This document shows positions 10,341 through 19,087 of a stretch of 64,000 nt of DNA, one piece after another; positions within the stretch are counted from its first letter, which is position 1; each line of letters opens with the position of its first letter. The notes under the pieces were generated by a model that worked only from the letters and a program-made list of their open reading frames with translations, made no database searches and had not been told where the DNA came from. The position numbers and the translations under genes were made by a program. The stretch spans positions 1,241,501-1,305,500 of the forward strand of contig NC_008255.1 in the NCBI RefSeq assembly GCF_000014145.1, read 5' to 3'. Source of the DNA: Cytophaga hutchinsonii ATCC 33406 (GTDB lineage Bacteria > Bacteroidota > Bacteroidia > Cytophagales > Cytophagaceae).

Positions 10341-10470
10341 CCTGTCCAATAAGAAATTGTTAATTAACACATCAAGATTAATGTTGAAGAATTAGAATGG
10401 ATTATTAATGTGTATCTTTAATATACAGTCACAAAACATTTCTCTGAGCTGAAAAACAAAATACCATACA

Positions 10471-11097
10471 ATGTCTGCGCTATTGTTAAAAATCCATCCG
10501 GATAATCCACCATTAAATAAAATATTAACTGCCGTAGAAATTATCCGGAAAGGCGGCATTGTGATCTACCCAACGGATACGGTTTATGCAATTGGCTGTG
10601 ATATCCATAATCAGAAAGCTGTTGAACGTGTGTGCCGGTTAAAAAATATTCAGCCGGGCAAAATAAACCTGTCGTTTATCTGTCAGGATCTAAGCCATAT
10701 TTCTGAATATACAAAAGCATTACCCACACAAGTGTTTAAAGTTATGAAGCAGGTGCTGCCAGGACCATATACATTCATATTAAATGCCAATAATAATGTT
10801 CCTAACATATTAAATACAAAAAAGAAAACAATTGGTATCCGCGTACCTGATAATAGAATTGTTCAGCTGTTACTTAAAGAATTGGGAAATCCGATCTTGA
10901 GTACGTCTATTAAAAATGAAGATGAAATTTTAGAATATACGACCGATCCGGAAGAGATATATGAGCGGTATAAAAACGTTGTAGATGTTATTATTGACGG
11001 CGGTTTTGGCGGTAATGAAGCATCAACAATTCTTGACTGTACAGGAAATGAAATTGAGGTGATCCGCGAAGGGAAGGGAAGTATAGAAGAGCTGTAA
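10471..11097 (+). CDS. YciO/YrdC/Sua5-family protein (threonylcarbamoyl-AMP synthase-like)
   Basis: A 208-residue cytoplasmic protein with the YrdC fold. Members make threonylcarbamoyl-AMP from threonine, bicarbonate and ATP for the t6A modification of tRNA. The motif [18 protein letters not shown] is present at about 28-45, followed by [29 protein letters not shown], and [10 protein letters not shown]. The SFICQDLS block and overall length resemble E. coli YciO more than TsaC/Sua5, so it may be a YciO-type paralogue with uncertain activity. It stands alone between two terminators. Confidence 0.88.
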   Translation: MSALLLKIHPDNPPLNKILTAVEIIRKGGIVIYPTDTVYAIGCDIHNQKAVERVCRLKNIQPGKINLSFICQDLSHISEYTKALPTQVFKVMKQVLPGPYTFILNANNNVPNILNTKKKTIGIRVPDNRIVQLLLKELGNPILSTSIKNEDEILEYTTDPEEIYERYKNVVDVIIDGGFGGNEASTILDCTGNEIEVIREGKGSIEEL

Positions 11098-11130
11098 ATT
11101 TCCTAGACATATTATTAAAAATTCCAAATA

Positions 11131-11186
11131 ACAAAAAACAAATTCCAAACGGACAATATACCCTCTGGTTGGAATTTGTTTTTTGT
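11131..11186. terminator. Bidirectional terminator between convergent genes
   Basis: Perfect 18-bp inverted repeat: 11131-11148 (ACAAAAAACAAATTCCAA) with 11169-11186, and a 20-base loop. A-rich on one flank and T-rich on the other, so it can serve both the gene ending at 11097 and the minus-strand gene ending at 11210. Its AATTCCAAA words recur elsewhere in the window. Confidence 0.8.
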
Positions 11187-11209
11187 TTGCGCCGCGGCGA
11201 ATAGGAATT

Positions 11210-12085
11210 TTACACAACTGTTCCTTTTCTCACAATCTTTGCTTCTACATGTTTCCAGCGTTTATGAGACCACAGCCAGTTGGCAGGCTGTTCTTTAATA
11301 CAAGCTTCTAAGCGATTGATGTAACGTTCGGTAATTTCGTGCCCTTCTTTTGCAATCGGAATGTTTTTCAAGATTTCAAACGTCACTTCATAATACCCCC
11401 GTTTGATTCGTTTCATACTTACAAATAAGACAGGCATCTGCATAGCTCCTCCGATCTTATCTCCGCCCACATAGAAGGGAGTATATTGATTCAGGAATGT
11501 TGCCCAATGCTGAATCTCGCTGTGTGGCGGCGTTTGGTCTGCAACCATTGCCATAGAACGAACGGTTTTTCTGTTTTTAATCAGTTCGCGTAAGGTATCT
11601 TTCATAGCTACCGGATGTGCGCCAAAACGTGCACGCAGGTTGTATACAAATGTATCCATCTTTTTATTGTGCAGTGGTTTGTACACTGCATCAATCGGGT
11701 ACTTGGACTGTACGGCACAGATTTGCAGCAGCCATTCCCAATTACACAAATGGCTTGTTAAGCCCAGGTGTGATTGTCCGTTATCCAGCGTAGACATGGG
11801 TACATCAATATTTGTGATGCGTACCCGTTTCTCGAGTTCTTCTTTTGAAATACTTACCAGTTTTAATGACTCGAAACTAACGTCAGTAAGATTCAGATAA
11901 AAATCTTTCGTGATCTGCTTTATTTCAGCCTCACTTTTTTCCGGGAAAGAATTTTTTAAGTTTCTATATATTACCTTTGCTCTATACCGGACAATGTACT
12001 GCAATAAAAAAGCAACAGTACTGGAAAGCATATATAGAAGAGAAAAGGGGAGTTTGGATATTCCTGTAAGAATAAATCGGATCAT
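11210..12085 (-). CDS. LpxL/HtrB-like lysophospholipid acyltransferase
   Basis: A 291-residue membrane-associated acyltransferase of the lipid A biosynthesis family, which transfers an acyl chain to a lipid A precursor or related lipid. The catalytic HX4E motif is present (SHLCNWEW, H112 and E117), followed by the AVYKPLHNKKMD and MVADQTPPHSE blocks. An N-terminal hydrophobic segment precedes it. A longer frame to 12136 exists, but ATG at 12085 gives the normal family start and avoids overlap with the divergent gene beginning at 12097. Only 11 bases separate the two start codons, so each promoter must lie inside the other gene or close to it. The exact acceptor is not known. Confidence 0.9.
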   Translation of the reverse strand: MIRFILTGISKLPFSLLYMLSSTVAFLLQYIVRYRAKVIYRNLKNSFPEKSEAEIKQITKDFYLNLTDVSFESLKLVSISKEELEKRVRITNIDVPMSTLDNGQSHLGLTSHLCNWEWLLQICAVQSKYPIDAVYKPLHNKKMDTFVYNLRARFGAHPVAMKDTLRELIKNRKTVRSMAMVADQTPPHSEIQHWATFLNQYTPFYVGGDKIGGAMQMPVLFVSMKRIKRGYYEVTFEILKNIPIAKEGHEITERYINRLEACIKEQPANWLWSHKRWKHVEAKIVRKGTVV

Positions 12086-12096
12086 AACTATTATTG

Positions 12097-12744
12097 ATGA
12101 CAAACGCGAACGACAAAAGTACGAGTAAAAAATCAACCTTGCTTATTGATTTACATTATTTACCCGCTATTTCTTATTTTAAAACGCTGGCAGCTGCCGA
12201 TACCATTATTCTTGAAACACAGGAAACCTTTCAGAAACAGACATTTAGAAATAGATGTGAAATTCTTACATCAAATGGAAAGGAAGCTTTGATTGTGCCA
12301 ATTTTACATGGAAGCAGTTCCATGATTAAGGATATTAAAATTGACTACAATCAACGTTGGTTTCAGATCCATGACCGGTCAATCCGGTCTGCCTATGGCA
12401 AGTCGCCTTTTTTTGATTTTTTTATAGAAGGGATTTCGGTTATTCTTTCTCAAAAACATACGTTTTTATGGGACTTGAATTACGCCTTACTGACACTCTG
12501 TCTTGAAAATTTAACCCTAAAAAAAGTATTATTAGAATCAAATTCGTATATTAAACCCGCTGAAGTGCCAGATAATTTGATTGATATGCGCGGGAAACTA
12601 GTGCCGCAATCAAAAAAAACAGACAGCAAATTTGTCATAAAACCTTATCAGCAGGTTTTTGGCAATGAATTTGTAACAGACCTCAGCATTGTAGATTTAT
12701 TGTTCTGTGCTGTTTTAGATTCTTCTGAAATATTAAAGGAATAA
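12097..12744 (+). CDS. WbqC-like family protein
   Basis: About 215 residues matching the WbqC-like family: DLHYLPAISYFKTLAAADTIILETQETFQKQTFRNRCEI at the N-terminus, then LIVPILHGS and WFQIHDRSIRSAYGKSPFFDFF. Family members occur near surface polysaccharide genes, but their biochemical function is unsettled. An in-frame TTG directly before ATG 12097 is possible; ATG is preferred. Divergent from the LpxL-like gene, which acts on envelope lipid, so a shared envelope context is plausible but not shown. Confidence 0.85.
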   Translation: MTNANDKSTSKKSTLLIDLHYLPAISYFKTLAAADTIILETQETFQKQTFRNRCEILTSNGKEALIVPILHGSSSMIKDIKIDYNQRWFQIHDRSIRSAYGKSPFFDFFIEGISVILSQKHTFLWDLNYALLTLCLENLTLKKVLLESNSYIKPAEVPDNLIDMRGKLVPQSKKTDSKFVIKPYQQVFGNEFVTDLSIVDLLFCAVLDSSEILKE

Positions 12745-12791
12745 GAGAAATTCAATAATTGCAATATTTTACGAACCAAAGTAGCACTTAC

Positions 12792-12799
12792 TACGTTTG
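12792..12799 (+). promoter_or_regulatory. Predicted -7 element of the clpC promoter
   Basis: TACGTTTG matches the Bacteroidota -7 consensus TAnnTTTG exactly. It lies about 98 bases before the clpC ATG. No clear TTTG is found at the -33 position; a T-rich stretch lies about 21 bases upstream. Confidence 0.5.
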
Positions 12800-12896
12800 T
12801 AAGTATAATGACCATCATAATGTTGATAAGGTCTCAATAAAAAAGAATACATTTACAATAGTTTGAATTATTACACAAGGATCTAATTTAAAACAC

Positions 12897-15443
12897 ATGG
12901 AAGCAAAATTTTCAAATCGGGTAAAAGAGGTGATTTCCTTAAGCCGGGAAGAAGCATTGCGCTTGGGTCATGATTACATTGGTGCCGAACACCTGTTGTT
13001 AGGAATGATTCGCGAAGGAGAAGGTGTGGCAATTAGTTTATTAAAAAAACTAGGCATCACGTTAGATTCTTTAAAAAAGTCGCTAGAAGAAGCCGTTCGT
13101 GGAACAGCTACTGGTAACGTTAAAAACCTTACCAATATTCCTCTGACAAGACAGGCAGAAAAAGTATTAAAGATTACATATCTGGAAGCAAAGATCTTCA
13201 AAAGTGATCTTATTGGTACAGAACATTTATTGTTATCTGTATTGAGAGATGAAGATAATGTTGCTACACAAATATTAAACAAATTTGATATTACGTATGA
13301 TGTTATCAAGGAATTGCTTGAATACCATACGCACACACCAAAAGCTACAGATGCTGAAGATGCAGATGACGATTCATCTCGTTTGTTCGGTAACAGCGGT
13401 TCTGGTGCGGGTAAAGAAGCAGCTCGTCCGGGTGCTGAAAAATCAAGAACACCTGTACTTGATAACTTCGGCAGAGATTTAACAAAATACGCGGAAGATG
13501 GAAAACTTGATCCGATCATTGGTCGTGAAAAAGAAATCGAACGTGTTGCGCAAATCTTGTCCCGTCGCAAAAAGAATAACCCGATCCTGATCGGTGAACC
13601 GGGTGTGGGTAAAACAGCTATCGCTGAAGGTCTTGCATTACGTATTGTTCAGAAGAAAGTATCACGTGTTTTATTCGGTAAACGTGTAGTAACATTGGAT
13701 CTGGCTTCATTGGTGGCAGGTACAAAATACCGCGGTCAGTTTGAAGAGCGTATGAAAGCAGTTATGAATGAACTGGAAAAATCTCCTGAGGTTATTCTGT
13801 TTATTGATGAGATTCATACCATTGTTGGTGCAGGCGGTGCTTCCGGTTCATTGGATGCATCGAACATGTTTAAACCGGCATTGGCGAGGGGAGACATACA
13901 ATGTATTGGTGCTACTACCTTAGATGAGTACCGTCAGTACATCGAAAAAGATGGTGCTTTGGCTCGTCGTTTCCAGATTGTAATGGTAGATGCAACAACA
14001 CCGGAAGAGACTGTTCAGATTTTGAACAACATCAAAGAGAAATACGAAGATCACCATAATGTAATTTATTCTCCGGAAGCATTGGAAGCTTGCGTTAAGT
14101 TATCGGATCGTTATATCAGCGACCGTTTCTTACCGGATAAAGCAATTGATGTGTTGGATGAAGCAGGTGCCCGTGTACACATTAACAATATTCACGTTCC
14201 TGCAGATATCCTGAAACTGGAAGAGCAGATTGAGAATATCAAAAAAGAAAAAAACAAAGTTGTTAAAAGTCAGAAATACGAAGAAGCTGCTCAATTGAGA
14301 GACTCTGAGAAAAAACTGATCGAACAGTTGGATAACGCCAAACTTCGTTGGGAAGAAGAAACCAAGAAGAAACGTTACCATGTAAAAGAAGAGAACGTTG
14401 CAGAAGTAATTGCCATGATGACGGGTATTCCTTCTGCACGTGTTGCGCAGAAAGAATCATTGAAACTGTTAAGCATGGGGTCTGATCTGAAGGCTGCCGT
14501 TGTTGGACAGGATCAGGCAATTGAAAAATTAGTAAAAGCCATTCAACGTACACGTGTAGGGTTAAAAGATCCGAAGAAACCGATTGGTTCATTCATCTTC
14601 TTAGGTCCGACAGGTGTTGGTAAAACTGAATTAGCGAAGTCTCTTGCTAAATATTTATTCGATAAAGAAGATTCGCTGGTACGTATTGATATGTCTGAGT
14701 ATATGGAGAAATTCTCTGTATCGAGATTGGTTGGTGCGCCTCCGGGATATGTCGGATACGAAGAAGGTGGTCAGTTGACTGAGAAAATCCGTCGTAAGCC
14801 ATACAGTGTTGTATTGCTTGATGAGATTGAGAAAGCGCACCCGGATGTATTTAACTTAATGCTTCAGGTATTGGATGACGGTATCTTAACAGATGGTTTA
14901 GGGAGAAGAGTAGATTTCAGAAATACAATCATCATCATGACATCAAACATTGGTGTTCGTGACTTGAAAGATTTCGGATCAGGTATCGGTTTCAATACAC
15001 AATCCCGTAAAGAGAATGTAGATGAAATGATGAAAGGTACGATCCAGAATGCCTTACGTAAAGCATTCTCTCCTGAATTCTTAAACCGTTTGGATGATGT
15101 AATTGTATTCAACTCTTTAACAAGAGAAGATATTCATGTAATCATCGATATCACGTTGGCAAAAGTATTCTCAAGAATCACAACATTGGGTTATACAATT
15201 GAATTAACGGATAAAGCGAAGGATTTCTTAGCGGAAAGAGGTTATGACCAGCAATATGGTGCGCGTCCGTTGAACCGAGCGATACAGAAATATCTTGAAG
15301 ATCCGATTGCAGAAGAAATTCTGAAAGGAGATGTTCAGGAAGGTGATACAATCTTAGCTGACTACAAAGAAGGTGCAGATGGTTTAACTGTTCGCAATAA
15401 AAAACAAGCCGAAGAAACAACGGAAGGCGAAAAAGAAAAATAA
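12897..15443 (+). CDS. clpC: ClpC-type AAA+ unfoldase subunit of Clp protease
   Basis: An 848-residue HSP100/Clp ATPase that unfolds substrates for ClpP. Two N-terminal Clp_N repeats (about 1-145) are followed by a linker, AAA domain 1 with Walker A GEPGVGKT (233-240), a UVR-type coiled coil ([13 protein letters not shown]) and AAA domain 2 with Walker A GPTGVGKT (570-577), then the ClpB D2-small domain. The UVR-type motif and the length point to ClpC rather than ClpB. The tail is charged ([14 protein letters not shown]). ATG 12897 directly precedes the usual [13 protein letters not shown] start. It is monocistronic: its own predicted promoter lies upstream and a terminator downstream. Confidence 0.95.
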   Translation: MEAKFSNRVKEVISLSREEALRLGHDYIGAEHLLLGMIREGEGVAISLLKKLGITLDSLKKSLEEAVRGTATGNVKNLTNIPLTRQAEKVLKITYLEAKIFKSDLIGTEHLLLSVLRDEDNVATQILNKFDITYDVIKELLEYHTHTPKATDAEDADDDSSRLFGNSGSGAGKEAARPGAEKSRTPVLDNFGRDLTKYAEDGKLDPIIGREKEIERVAQILSRRKKNNPILIGEPGVGKTAIAEGLALRIVQKKVSRVLFGKRVVTLDLASLVAGTKYRGQFEERMKAVMNELEKSPEVILFIDEIHTIVGAGGASGSLDASNMFKPALARGDIQCIGATTLDEYRQYIEKDGALARRFQIVMVDATTPEETVQILNNIKEKYEDHHNVIYSPEALEACVKLSDRYISDRFLPDKAIDVLDEAGARVHINNIHVPADILKLEEQIENIKKEKNKVVKSQKYEEAAQLRDSEKKLIEQLDNAKLRWEEETKKKRYHVKEENVAEVIAMMTGIPSARVAQKESLKLLSMGSDLKAAVVGQDQAIEKLVKAIQRTRVGLKDPKKPIGSFIFLGPTGVGKTELAKSLAKYLFDKEDSLVRIDMSEYMEKFSVSRLVGAPPGYVGYEEGGQLTEKIRRKPYSVVLLDEIEKAHPDVFNLMLQVLDDGILTDGLGRRVDFRNTIIIMTSNIGVRDLKDFGSGIGFNTQSRKENVDEMMKGTIQNALRKAFSPEFLNRLDDVIVFNSLTREDIHVIIDITLAKVFSRITTLGYTIELTDKAKDFLAERGYDQQYGARPLNRAIQKYLEDPIAEEILKGDVQEGDTILADYKEGADGLTVRNKKQAEETTEGEKEK

Positions 15444-15465
15444 GAATAATTGTTATAGATTAATG

Positions 15466-15497
15466 AAAAGTCCTGCTCACAAAGCGGGACTTTTTTT
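15466..15497 (+). terminator. clpC terminator
   Basis: Stem GTCCTGCT / AGCGGGAC with one G-T pair, loop CACAA, followed by seven T; it begins 22 bases after the clpC stop. Confidence 0.85.
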
Positions 15498-15506
15498 ATT
15501 TATGAC

Positions 15507-15584
15507 TATAAGCTTTTAACCTTATAAGTATGTATTATAAGGCTAAAAGCTTATATTTGTTCATTATCAGGTTAAAAGCTTATA
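15507..15584 (+). promoter_or_regulatory. Three copies of a 21-bp putative operator upstream of satD
   Basis: Sites at 15507-15527 (inverted), 15535-15555 and 15564-15584 each carry the core AGG(T/C)TAAAAGCTTATA and differ pairwise at only one or two bases. The first two form a 21-bp inverted repeat around a 7-base spacer; the third ends one base before the satD ATG. Regular spacing and position strongly suggest a binding site for a regulator, perhaps SatD itself, which has an HTH-like C-terminus. That link is inference. Confidence 0.65.
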
Positions 15585-15585
15585 T

Positions 15586-16266
15586 ATGAAAGGTTCGGTA
15601 ATTACAGCTGATCTAGTGAATTCATCGGGAATGTCGTTTGATCAGAAAGACAGATTACTTGAAAGTATCCGGCAGAGATTGTTGCAGCTTCAGAGCAGTG
15701 GTATACTTGCGAGTAGCCAATTGTACAGAGGCGACAGTTTTCAGTGTCTGTTAAGGAATCCCGTAAATGGATTACGCGCTGCCTTGATTTTAAAAACCTA
15801 TATAAAAAGTCTTGATCCGGCCACGCTTAGGTCATCACCTGTAAAGCATTCAGCCTCGGGATTAATATTTATTGATAAAATGTTTGACGTGCGTGTGTCA
15901 ATAGGCATGGGCGAAGTAATCAATAATATAACCGATCCTGGATTATCAGACGGAGAGGCTTTTCAGCTTTCAGGCAGGAAACTTGATGAAATGAAAAAAC
16001 AGAAACTGACGTTTGCGATCAGTACAGATGATATTTATAAAGAAGAATTGATTACCCTATCAGCGTTACTTGATTTTATCATCTCTAAAACAACAGCGCT
16101 GCAATGTGAAGTCATTACCTTTAAACTGGCAGGACTTACTGAAGTGGATATAGCAGAACGCCTGGCGGTACATCAATCGGCCGTAAATCAACGCGCCGCT
16201 GCTGCAGGATGGAGCGCTATTGAAAATGCAGTGAAACGATTTGAAACGATATACAGCAATGGATAA
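15586..16266 (+). CDS. SatD family protein
   Basis: A 226-residue protein resembling the SatD family, named after a Streptococcus acid-tolerance locus; its molecular role is not established. The N-terminal block MKGSVITADLVNSS, the RGDSFQCLL segment and GMGEVINNITDPGLSDGEAF are recognisable. The C-terminal ~60 residues (ALQCEVITFKLAGLTEVDIAERLAVHQSAVNQRAAA) look like a helix-turn-helix of the sigma-factor region 4 or LuxR type, so DNA binding is plausible. Start ATG lies directly after the third operator copy. The stop overlaps the next gene by 8 bases, indicating tight coupling with the DUF3307 protein. Confidence 0.75.
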   Translation: MKGSVITADLVNSSGMSFDQKDRLLESIRQRLLQLQSSGILASSQLYRGDSFQCLLRNPVNGLRAALILKTYIKSLDPATLRSSPVKHSASGLIFIDKMFDVRVSIGMGEVINNITDPGLSDGEAFQLSGRKLDEMKKQKLTFAISTDDIYKEELITLSALLDFIISKTTALQCEVITFKLAGLTEVDIAERLAVHQSAVNQRAAAAGWSAIENAVKRFETIYSNG

Positions 16267-16996
16267 CTATGTATTTTTTACAGAAGAGCAGGGCAATATA
16301 TTGATCCGGTTATTGCTTGCACACTTGCTGAGCGACTTTGTATTTCAGACAAAGAAAATGGTAGCAGGCAAAAGCTGGTTCTCCAGGTATTTAATAGCGC
16401 ATGCTGCCATTGTATACCTGTGCACGGCATTGTTTACGGGCTGGTGGGTTATTGCCTTCGTGATCGCAGCTTCACATTATATTATTGACGGACTTAAAAT
16501 AGAAGCTCAAAAGAAAATGTTTGCCGGCGAATTAGTTTTATTTGTAACCGATCAGATACTGCATATTGCTATATTGATTTTTTTGTGGGCATATCAATTC
16601 GATTTGATGCATCTCCTCTTTAATATGTTTACGGCTTCGCTGAATGATTATACTATAAGTCTGGTTATGTTGGGTTATCTGATCGTAACAACGCCTGCCG
16701 GCTATGTTATCGCCTTTACAACAAAAAACATGATGAAAGAAAATTCCGAATCGGGAAATAATGAACGTGGCGGAAAAAATATCGGCATCTATGAACGCAT
16801 TATTATTCTGACCTTTGTATTGCTCGGGCAATATGAAGCTATTGGCTTTTTGATTACAGGTAAAAGTATTATTCGTTTTGTCAATAAAGATGAACACATT
16901 CGAAGTGAATATGTTTTGTTAGGTACTATGATGAGCTATATGTTTGCCATTGTTACAGGTGTACTGATTAAATTACTGCTGGCAGATTATAACTAA
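16259..16996 (+). CDS. DUF3307 integral membrane protein
   Basis: A 245-residue membrane protein with about six hydrophobic segments. The DUF3307 hallmark LLLAHLLSDFVFQTKKMV is at about 16-33, followed by HAAIVYLCTALF and HYIIDGLKIE, with conserved His and Asp residues near the membrane. Function of the family is unknown. ATG 16259 is preferred over an upstream in-frame TTG at 16241; it sits in ATGGATAA, overlapping the satD stop. Its own stop overlaps the start of the broken WGR gene (TAATG), so the three reading frames were once an operon. Coupling to SatD is seen in sequence; joint function is inference. Confidence 0.78.
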   Translation: MDNYVFFTEEQGNILIRLLLAHLLSDFVFQTKKMVAGKSWFSRYLIAHAAIVYLCTALFTGWWVIAFVIAASHYIIDGLKIEAQKKMFAGELVLFVTDQILHIAILIFLWAYQFDLMHLLFNMFTASLNDYTISLVMLGYLIVTTPAGYVIAFTTKNMMKENSESGNNERGGKNIGIYERIIILTFVLLGQYEAIGFLITGKSIIRFVNKDEHIRSEYVLLGTMMSYMFAIVTGVLIKLLLADYN

Positions 16997-17212
16997 TGTT
17001 TAAAACATTCATTTTTCACGAGAGAGATTCGAAAAAATTCTGGCGTGTATCTGTTGAAGGTGCTGCACTGACTGTTGTGTATGGCCGTATCGGTAGTGCA
17101 TGCTGTTCGGAGATACAAGGAGTCGGATTTACAGGCTGAGGCAGAAAAGTAGCTTAAAACTGATTGCAGAGAAAACAAAAAAGGATATAGAGAAGATCAC
17201 ACTGCATTCTGA
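16996..17212 (+). pseudogene. WGR-domain protein, frameshifted
   Basis: Reading from ATG 16996 (overlapping the DUF3307 stop) gives FHERDSKKFWRVSVEGAAL and VVYGRIGSA, the start of a WGR domain with its W-R and YGRIG signature, then stops after a frame change. A different frame downstream gives KESDLQAEAEK, an in-frame TAG, then CRENKKGYRED, which matches the end of a WGR domain. So at least one indel and one stop codon break the gene. WGR modules occur in DNA-damage and poly-ADP-ribose proteins; as a short stand-alone protein its role is unknown. Confidence 0.75.
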
Positions 17213-17236
17213 CTGACAGGAAGAAGATGATAGTTT

Positions 17237-17277
17237 AGACTTTACACTTCTTAAGCTTTTTAAGAAGTGTAAAGTCT
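17237..17277. terminator. Perfect 18-bp hairpin after the satD operon
   Basis: Arms 17237-17254 (AGACTTTACACTTCTTAA) and 17260-17277 are perfectly complementary with a 5-base loop GCTTT. It lies 24 bases after the WGR remnant and is followed by TAAGCTTATATTA, which resembles half of the satD operator. The rest of 17278-17514 shows no convincing gene. Confidence 0.65.
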
Positions 17278-17514
17278 TAAGCTTATATTAAACGCTGTTG
17301 AATAGTTTGTTTTATTTACATATATTTTCTTCTGTTTATTTTTTCAATAAGTGATACAACAATAAGCAACGCAAACACTGCAAAGACCAATGTTGCTTCC
17401 ATGGGGTTTATCCAATAACGTACCTGTTTTATAAATAAAAATCACAGTATTCCAGGCTATGTTTTTAGTTTTTCTGAATTCCTTTTTACACTTTTGAATA
17501 AAATAAACAACAGT

Positions 17515-17919
17515 ATGGCAAAAGTATATTCACGCATTCAGAAGGAAAAATATAAAATAGAAATAAAATCTCCTTCGGGAAATGTGCTTATTGCGGATGA
17601 ACCTGCAGAAAAGGGCGGCAATGATCTTGGCTTTTCTCCCGTGGAGTTATTGGCATCTTCGTTAGCTGCCTGTACAAGCGCAACGCTGAAAATGTATGCA
17701 GATCACAAAGGCTGGGATTTGGCAGAAGCTCATATAGAAGTGGAACTGGGGCGTAATGAAGATTTAAATAAAACGTTTATAAACCGGATGATTTCATTTT
17801 CAGGAAATCTGGATGAAAAGCAACGTGCACGTTTGCTTCAGGTTGCGAACAGCTGTCCGGTGCATAAAATTCTAAGTAATCCCATTGAGATCAATACGCA
17901 GCTGCTTGAAAATAATTAA
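17515..17919 (+). CDS. OsmC/Ohr-like peroxide-reductase family protein
   Basis: A 134-residue OsmC-family protein, thiol-dependent reductases of organic and hydrogen peroxides. The two redox cysteines are both present: C53 in LAACTSATL and C114 in NSCPVHKIL, with the SPVELLASSL helix before the first. An in-frame TTG at 17494 would add seven residues; ATG 17515 is preferred. Its 3' end overlaps the end of the convergent membrane-protein gene by 4 bases. Whether it acts on organic hydroperoxides (Ohr) or as a general OsmC-like enzyme cannot be decided from sequence. Confidence 0.9.
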   Translation: MAKVYSRIQKEKYKIEIKSPSGNVLIADEPAEKGGNDLGFSPVELLASSLAACTSATLKMYADHKGWDLAEAHIEVELGRNEDLNKTFINRMISFSGNLDEKQRARLLQVANSCPVHKILSNPIEINTQLLENN

Positions 17920-18932
17920 AGCTTTTTAGCAGCTAAATGCGTTAACAGATGTTCTGCTGTTAACGCTATCAAAATGGCATATAAAGCAGAACCAAAATAA
18001 AACATACGCGCTGCATCACCTGATATGAGCGCATGTACAAGGATACACCCGAAAAATATCCAGTAGTATTTTTCAACAGCGGTTTTCCATATTGTACGGC
18101 AGGAGCTATTTAATGCTCCGTAAATCAGTATGAAAGTGAAGATGCCAAATACCGTAAAGATCTCACCAAGTCCGCGTACACTTGCAAGTTCACCGATTGT
18201 AGTTGTTGTTTTATGTACATGACGGATGAATATTTCTACGAGTGTTTCTTTGGATACTGCTGCCGTTTCCTGCATGGGCAGCCAACAGTCAATGAGTGCG
18301 TGTTCACCGAACAGAATCAATAAACTGCCGGCAACTAAACCCGCGCGCAGATACCAGGTACCCGGCCCTGCAAATATTATGAGCGGTGCAAATAATAAAA
18401 ACGATTCTTTGGCCAGAGCGCCTGACAATACTGTAATGGAAAAGAGCATCAGGTTGTTGGTTTTAATGCTGTATAATAACGCTGCAATGGCAACCAGATA
18501 CAAACTGTCAGTGAGTGGTAAGCCGGCAATATACGCTACCCAGCGGCTTGTTAATACAGCCGCCAGCGCAATAAGCACTGCTGCCAGCCGGTTGGAATAT
18601 AAACGGAGCAAGCGGTAAACCAGCCATCCATAAAAAGCCGTAATAAAAGAATTGATTATAAAATACGCAAGCTGGAAGGGCCACAGGCTCTCCGCTCTAT
18701 GTGGCCAGAGTTTAGCATATACAGCCTGCAAGGGTATTGCTATGATTTTTGCTGCAAATGGAATTACAAACCGGTAGCGGTGCACCGGATTAACATTATA
18801 ATCTCCATCCGACATTGCTAAATAACTTTCCGTATCCGAAGAATGTGAGAAGTCATAATGTACATACATACTATATGCCGGGCCAATGATGATGGCCAGA
18901 CAGAAAAGGTAGGTGAGGAGGAATCGTGTCAA
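17916..18932 (-). CDS. Polytopic membrane protein of unknown function
   Basis: A 338-residue protein with about eight to ten transmembrane segments (for example LLTYLFCLAIIIGPAYSMYV, VLIALAAVLTSRWVAYIAGLPL, FTVFGIFTFILIYGAL). After the first segment a short polar stretch holds YDFSHSSDTESYLAM. The overall look resembles EpsG/DUF2029-type membrane glycosyltransferase or polymerase proteins, but no diagnostic motif was identified. It is convergent with OsmC, and in the same direction as the VWA-type gene upstream (19088-21160) with a 155-base gap. Confidence 0.7.
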   Translation of the reverse strand: MTRFLLTYLFCLAIIIGPAYSMYVHYDFSHSSDTESYLAMSDGDYNVNPVHRYRFVIPFAAKIIAIPLQAVYAKLWPHRAESLWPFQLAYFIINSFITAFYGWLVYRLLRLYSNRLAAVLIALAAVLTSRWVAYIAGLPLTDSLYLVAIAALLYSIKTNNLMLFSITVLSGALAKESFLLFAPLIIFAGPGTWYLRAGLVAGSLLILFGEHALIDCWLPMQETAAVSKETLVEIFIRHVHKTTTTIGELASVRGLGEIFTVFGIFTFILIYGALNSSCRTIWKTAVEKYYWIFFGCILVHALISGDAARMFYFGSALYAILIALTAEHLLTHLAAKKL

Positions 18933-19087
18933 GTTAGAATGCTTTGAAATTAAAAATTTTATACAATAATTGAGAGGTGTAAAGTGTAGTCGTATCTTTG
19001 TAATTTCCTTTTTTGTGTTTTTAGAGTTCGTAAGATGATTATTAAGAATAACTAATCTTAATTAGAGAAACAATTACACTTTACACT

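Noticed and set aside
10413-10420. TATCTTTA as -7 box for the YciO-like gene
   Set aside because: Last base differs and the nearest TTG is 26 bases away.
17316-17402. 28-codon minus-strand frame for a membrane peptide (MEATLVFAVFALLIVVSLIE core)
   Set aside because: A plausible transmembrane helix, but too short and alone to call a gene without conservation data.
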